From positions 3,472,001 to 3,536,000 of the forward strand of contig JAKSXM010000107.1 of NCBI GenBank assembly GCA_022575985.1: DNA of 64,000 nucleotides. The letters are read 5' to 3'. The notes beneath the pieces are model-generated. The model was not told the DNA's origin and made no database searches. It saw only the letters and a program-made list of their open reading frames with translations. The DNA is from Anagrus nilaparvatae (taxonomy: Eukaryota; Arthropoda; Insecta; Hymenoptera; Mymaridae). Both the position numbers and the translations under genes were made by a program. Shown here in pieces: positions 59,319 through 64,000 of the stretch. Each line of letters starts with the position of its first letter. The stretch's first letter is position 1.

Positions 59319-62144
59319 TATGGTAGTTATTAATTATTGACTTGAATTTTCTCTTACTGTATTTTAAGAAAAATTTATTAATCAAGCAAAACAAAAGTCA
59401 CGGCACGATAGTTTTTTCTCAGTTTCTTGATTTTTTGAATTTTCTATTTTAAAATGAGATTTTATCACCTTTAACTCACTTTTAACTCGATACAAACCAA
59501 AAATAATCTGATTCTTATAACAAGAAAGTACGCAAAAAATTAAAATTTCAATTCAAAGAGTCGATACTGATAGCACGACGCGCCAAACTATGACTGGTTC
59601 TCCGAGAGTCCACGAACTTGCAAATGTTGTGAAACGCGATTTGAAAAATAAAAAGATACACACACACACTTACATATAGAATATTTCTTAACGTTGATGA
59701 GAAAAAAAAAGTATAAGAAATTGCAACAGAGAAAACTCAGTGTCGTTTATATGTTTCGCGCTCTGCATATACGCGGTTGTCCCCGCATGTATGCATGAGA
59801 ATAAAGCGATATTGTGTGCCTTCACCTCCACCAATGTTCCTCCACCTCTTTTATCTACACTCCTTTTTTTATTATATCGAAAGTTATCCTTTTCTTTTGC
59901 ATAGGAAAGTTTGTGAGTGTGCGTCGAATGCTGGAGTGAATAAGAAAGATAAGCGAATGTTCGGTCAATGGAATTTCTTTGCAATTTATTATTATAAATA
60001 TTGCAGTTTTAAAAGAGAAGGGATTTTTTTTTTTAATACACGAGGATTTAAAAAAGGGTTTTTTTTTTAATATTTGTAAGCTCGTATTGATGATAATAAA
60101 CTTAATTGATTCCAAGAAATTTTCATGTTTTTTAAATTGTTGTATTTGTCAGTTTGAATTTTTATTGATGCTTTTTTTTTTATTTATGCTCTAAAACATT
60201 ATATCATTGAAAATTATTATGATTCTTATTTTTCTTGAATAAAAAGGTTTTCTAAGGATCTTCACTGACGCAAATACAATTTTTTTAGAATTATAGACTG
60301 TTTTAACTGTAATTTTTATGCATTGTATTGATAACTGAATGGGAGAATGGGGTTAGTTGAGTGCTGTTGAAATTTACTTTCTTGAAATTCTTTTTAAAGT
60401 TTTCGTTAAATAATTTTTTGAAGATAGTAGATGAGCCTGGTACTCGAAAGAGATAAAATAGCAAAAAATGGTCCTTCGAGCAGGAGCGCAGTAAACCGGG
60501 ACAAAGTTTGCAATGCGGCTTCAACTGCTTGAACTAAATGAACAAGAACTTAATAACTGGTGTATAAAAACAGTAGGCTGCATAAAAATTCTTGGAAACT
60601 CAGAGAAAATTTAAAAAAGTTATTTGAATGCTGAAAAATTGCAATTCTAAAAACAAAATACTTTTTTTTTTTAAATCGATCAAAACTGATGACGCACAGA
60701 ATTTCGACTGTAAACAAAAATATTTTAGCATTTTAAAAACTTCCACTTGTCATATTCTATTAAATTTATTTAACGTACTGAATTTCGCATATCCTGACAC
60801 GTCTGTAACGACAGAAAATAAGATAAATATTGATATTTCCCAGAATCCTTTATTTCAAAATTTTTAATTCGTTAACTACATTGTCTTAATTAATTAAATT
60901 TATCTAAGCAAAATTAATTTAATTTATCAAAGACTGTGTATCAAGCAGGTTCAAAACCCAGTAAACACACGCTGAGAATAAAATGACAATGCTCATAAAT
61001 TCCCTTTCGTCCAATTATCCACTTTAAATAATTATCAAAAAAATAGGGGAAAATTTGCAGTCGAGTAAGTACTGTAAATTTTTAGCGTATGAAAGTTTCA
61101 TATTTTTTTGAACGGGATATTGTACGTTAATGCACCTGTTGCATGTAATGTTTGCGACTAATGATGTAGATTTTTTTATAGATACTTTTTTTAATTTTTC
61201 GTTTCTTGGAATTGTAAATTTACGGGGGTTTTTAGAAAACACAAGATTTGTGTCAATTTTTGCAGGCTGGATAGCCTTTCCAGAAACAAAAGTAATTCAA
61301 AAAATGTACAATAAAAATTAAATATAACAGAAAAAAAAGTATACTTTCAAAAGCTTTTACTTTTACGTAACGGATTTTGCCTATATTTAATAAGTATTTT
61401 AATAAAAAAAGTATAACTCCAAAGTTTTACCAAGTTTTATGTAACAATTTCGAGCATAAAAATATTTTTGTTCAGTCTTTAGGGTTTAACGGTTTGTAAA
61501 TAACATGAAAATTTACTAAACGTTTATATTCGTCACAGTGCAATGACATAAAAAGTGCATCATCGTAATCGAATGAATTTTATGACGATGGATATTTTTA
61601 ATCAAAAGTATATCGTTTTATTCTGTCTGACTTTTTTTAATTGTTAAATTGGTTACTTTATTTCGCTTTGTATATGCAATTGAACGCCTCGTCTATTCTT
61701 GTTGCAAAAATAGAATTTTTCAAACTTTTTTCCGATGCTGAACACGCTGTATATAAAACAAAGTAAATATAGAAATTTAATATTGGACTTTTTATTGACG
61801 ATTGAATTTTTATAAGAACGTGCAGTAAATTTTATAGTTCAATTTTATCGTTACTTATATTTAGTATTACCTTTTTTCATTTATTTTATAGCTTGTTATT
61901 TAATTGTCTTTTGTTTTAAAATGCTAAGACACATCTTTTCTTGGAATTTTATCTTGCTGAATTACGCAATGTTTTTTTGAATTATCAAAACGCTTTTAGA
62001 TGAAACTTTTATTCTGCCTCTAAATTTTCTAAGAGTCGTAGCTTTAGAATTTTCATATTTTAGGTCCTATGACCACACCAAATTTGGCAGAAAAATTAAA
62101 ATATGTTTCAAAATCAGATTCATTTTCAAATAATCCATGGTGGG

Positions 62145-62310
62145 CACATCCAAAAATTTTAAATGAAGAAAAATGGAACCACCTCAGTGGATCCTGTATT
62201 TTTTTTTGTCATTAAAGGTTTCATTCATTGGCGAATTGTGAGTAATTATTAACAATTTGCCAAAAATAAGCCTGAATGAGCCAAATTTTGGTACACTAAA
62301 CTAAAAAATC
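62145..62310. repeat. Solo arm of the 50503-type inverted-repeat element
   Basis: CACATCCAAAAATTTTAAAT, then an ATGGAACCACCTCAGTGGATCC-like block, GTATTTTTTTTTGTCATTAA and GAATGAGCCAAATTTTGG line up in order with the left arm at 50517-50700 (GCATCCAAAAATTTTA, GACCCAGTGGACC, GTATTTTTGGTCGCTAA, GATTGAGCCAAGTTGGGG). No second arm found. Confidence 0.5.
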
Positions 62311-63493
62311 CCATTCATCTCCATTCAATAAAACAAGATACCCCTACCCTAAAAACCCCATAAATTGCATAAATTACAGTAATAAATGCAGCAACAAGAC
62401 AAACTTGTCATCATAATTATTTATTATAATTTATTTTTCTTGCATTTAAATAATTAAAGTAAAATATATGTTGCACACGCATTATAAAAAAACTCCACCA
62501 CAGAGTACAAGAGAGAAACCATAAAAATTTACAGGATCATAAAAACCGCATTCTTGGCGTTAAAAAGTTCGTAGCTAAGATTTCAAATCTTTTTATGAAT
62601 ATTATAAATGTTGGTATTGATTTTAAATTTTTTAAACCTTCGTACCGCAATATGTTCTACTCTACATTTAGTAAACAAGATTGAAATTTTTATTAAATAA
62701 CGTTACCCAACATGTGTTTTTCTCATTTAGGGTAAATATTTACTTAAATTGGCAAATAATCGTTTGATGGAAAAACAATTTGTAAAGACGATTTTAAAGA
62801 AAATTAAAGGAAGTACAGACACGCCTTTAAAGAACAAATTGGTAATAGCTGTAAAAATTATTTATTTTAAGTAAACTCTTGTACTCTGTTTTTTTTTCAT
62901 AATATCTACTTTACGTGCCTGCACTAACAGTTCAAGATAAAATTTTACCTTTCTATTAATAAATGAAAAGTTTTGTAAAAATGCGTGTATGAAGTTTTAT
63001 GGTTGGAAAATTTATGTATCGTAAGTAGAATGTGTATCTTTTAAAACTGTATTATTTTTTTTTTTTTTGAACATTTATGATTTTTTTTACATTTTAATAT
63101 TTAGGTGAAATAAATTATTTGGTGGAACGCTGTATGTGGAGGGCGTGCGGTATTCAGATAGATTGTAAGTTGTAATTATTTACTCTATTTTTTAACAATA
63201 ATCATACAGTTTGAAAGAATATCTTTATTCTAAGTTAGTCAGACTGAAATGCAGGTTAAATATTAAAACAGAAGTCAAACCAAAAATTTGTTTAACAAAT
63301 CGCCGATAAATCGCAAATGGTTGGGAGGCCAATTTCCAAAAAAACTGATTCTCAAAGGACATTTTACCCAAAAAATAAAAAATTATTCAAAAATTAAATT
63401 TTTTCTTATTTATTTTTTTTCACTCAAAAATTAAATTGTAACCTATAATTTTTAAATAGTTCAAAATATCTTCAGAATCTTCATACCCCACCG

Positions 63494-63920
63494 CTACGTT
63501 ATATATTTGATCTTTCTTTTTGTCCTAACTTGTCTAAGAATCACCTCTGACTTCAGTGTTTGCCTGTTCTTTACCGAACTCGGGGAGAAAAAAGGAAAGA
63601 CTTTTTTGCCTACTATCAACTGGAATCTGTTCTGCCATCCCCCTGAGGCATTCTTAGTACTTGCTTTTTTAGTACACCACATAAAGGGGTGGTAACATGG
63701 AACTACTTTTCTTCTTCCCCTTTCGAACTTTACCTACATATGTTACTTCAAAATACGTCGAAATTGGAGACAATTGAGGTGTAATTTTATCTTTTAAGGA
63801 TCCGAAGTTTTTCGGAATATCTTCCATAGGAATGAATGCGAATTTGTACAAAATTTGAGCTCTAACTTTCACCAATGTCGTAGGGTCATTGTATTCAGTT
63901 TGCAAACCTTCTGTCTGGAT
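63494..63920 (-). pseudogene. MULE-type transposase C-terminal fragment, frameshifted
   Basis: Two overlapping minus frames cover one protein region. The first (63905 to about 63669) reads LQTEYNDPTTLVKVRAQILYKF, AFIPMEDIPKNFGSLKDKI and ISTYFEVTYVGKVRKG, matching the typical AL.F.PP.DV...F..L...I....DYFE.TYIGR.RRG segment of MULE transposases found in insects. The second (63682 to 63494) continues with TKNASGGWQNRFQLIVG, the TNN.VEGWH..FQ..VG motif, then a lysine-rich tail. The switch of frame near 63670-63690, and loss of the LPRTNN-preceding block, mark it as dead. Upstream parts with the DDE residues would lie beyond 64000. Family assignment from motif order; no search was possible. Confidence 0.65.
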
Positions 63921-64000
63921 GCACCGAAAATGAAAAAATCAACATTATACTTTATCTGCACGTATTCGGCAACGTATCTATGTATATTAGGTTCTCGTGC

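Larger units (their letters stand above)
59109..63490. other. AT-rich sequence right of the candidate exon
   Basis: CA microsatellites at 59296-59318 and 59660-59672. Between 59740 and 59960 the DNA is less A/T-rich (CATATACGCGGTTGTCCCCGC) with frames open on both strands; I cannot decide a gene. A repeated motif (ATGGTCCTTCGAGCAGGA) occurs at 60468. A lone arm of the 50503-type element lies at 62145-62310. Confidence 0.4.

Noticed and set aside
59688..60070. Genes on either strand at 59.7-60.1 kb
   Set aside because: Open frames on both strands arise from mixed composition; no splice sites, start context or motif allowed a choice.
60628..61321. Plus frames at 60628-60867 and 61130-61321 as a receptor gene
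   Set aside because: Hydrophobic Phe-rich composition is expected from T-rich DNA; no conserved motif found.

Overview
The window is very AT-rich eukaryotic DNA, clearly from an insect: compact 60-67 bp introns in one gene block, several-kilobase introns elsewhere, GT-AG splice signals, insect-type regulatory and transposon content, and a PDZ-GEF gene. A parasitoid wasp (Hymenoptera, Ichneumonoidea-like) is my best guess from base composition and transposon style, but this is inference only.

The backbone is one minus-strand gene, the Rap1 exchange factor PDZ-GEF (Gef26/dizzy; vertebrate RAPGEF2/6). Seven exons can be placed with matching splice phases or consistent family order: 14525-14600 (second half of the first cyclic-nucleotide-binding-like domain), 5531-5629, 1687-1899 (acidic linker), 1267-1619 (second cNMP-binding-like domain), 738-1199 (end of cNMP domain plus RasGEF N-terminal domain), 385-677 (PDZ) and 1-318 (start of the region between PDZ and RA; leaves the window at base 1). 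The RA domain and catalytic CDC25 domain lie off the left edge. Three more minus-strand GC-rich patches, 9551-9694, 16615-16961 and 59019-about 59108, end in good donors whose phases fit the known acceptors and are candidate alternative first exons or extra upstream exons. If the 59 kb exon is real, most of the window is a giant 5' intron.

That intronic space is a transposon sink. It holds at least six inverted-repeat elements flanked by TA (Tc1/mariner-like target duplication; 208 bp to about 1.5 kb), a 2.46 kb near-palindrome carrying a tRNA-Ser-like sequence in each arm (20999-23456), a three-level nest of inverted-repeat elements (45012-47023) directly abutting a decayed Penelope-like retroelement (47056-48830), and a broken MULE-type transposase (about 63494-63920).

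Cellular-looking genes nested in the introns on the plus strand are: a three-exon F-box-like orphan (18087-19229) whose reading frame resumes past two stop codons to 19607; a broken ionotropic-receptor-like chemoreceptor (about 29461-30581); and a possible intronless mini-gene with TATA box and polyadenylation signal (19765-20043). No rRNA gene, functional tRNA gene, CRISPR array or bacterial feature is visible. The rest is AT-rich intronic sequence with simple repeats.
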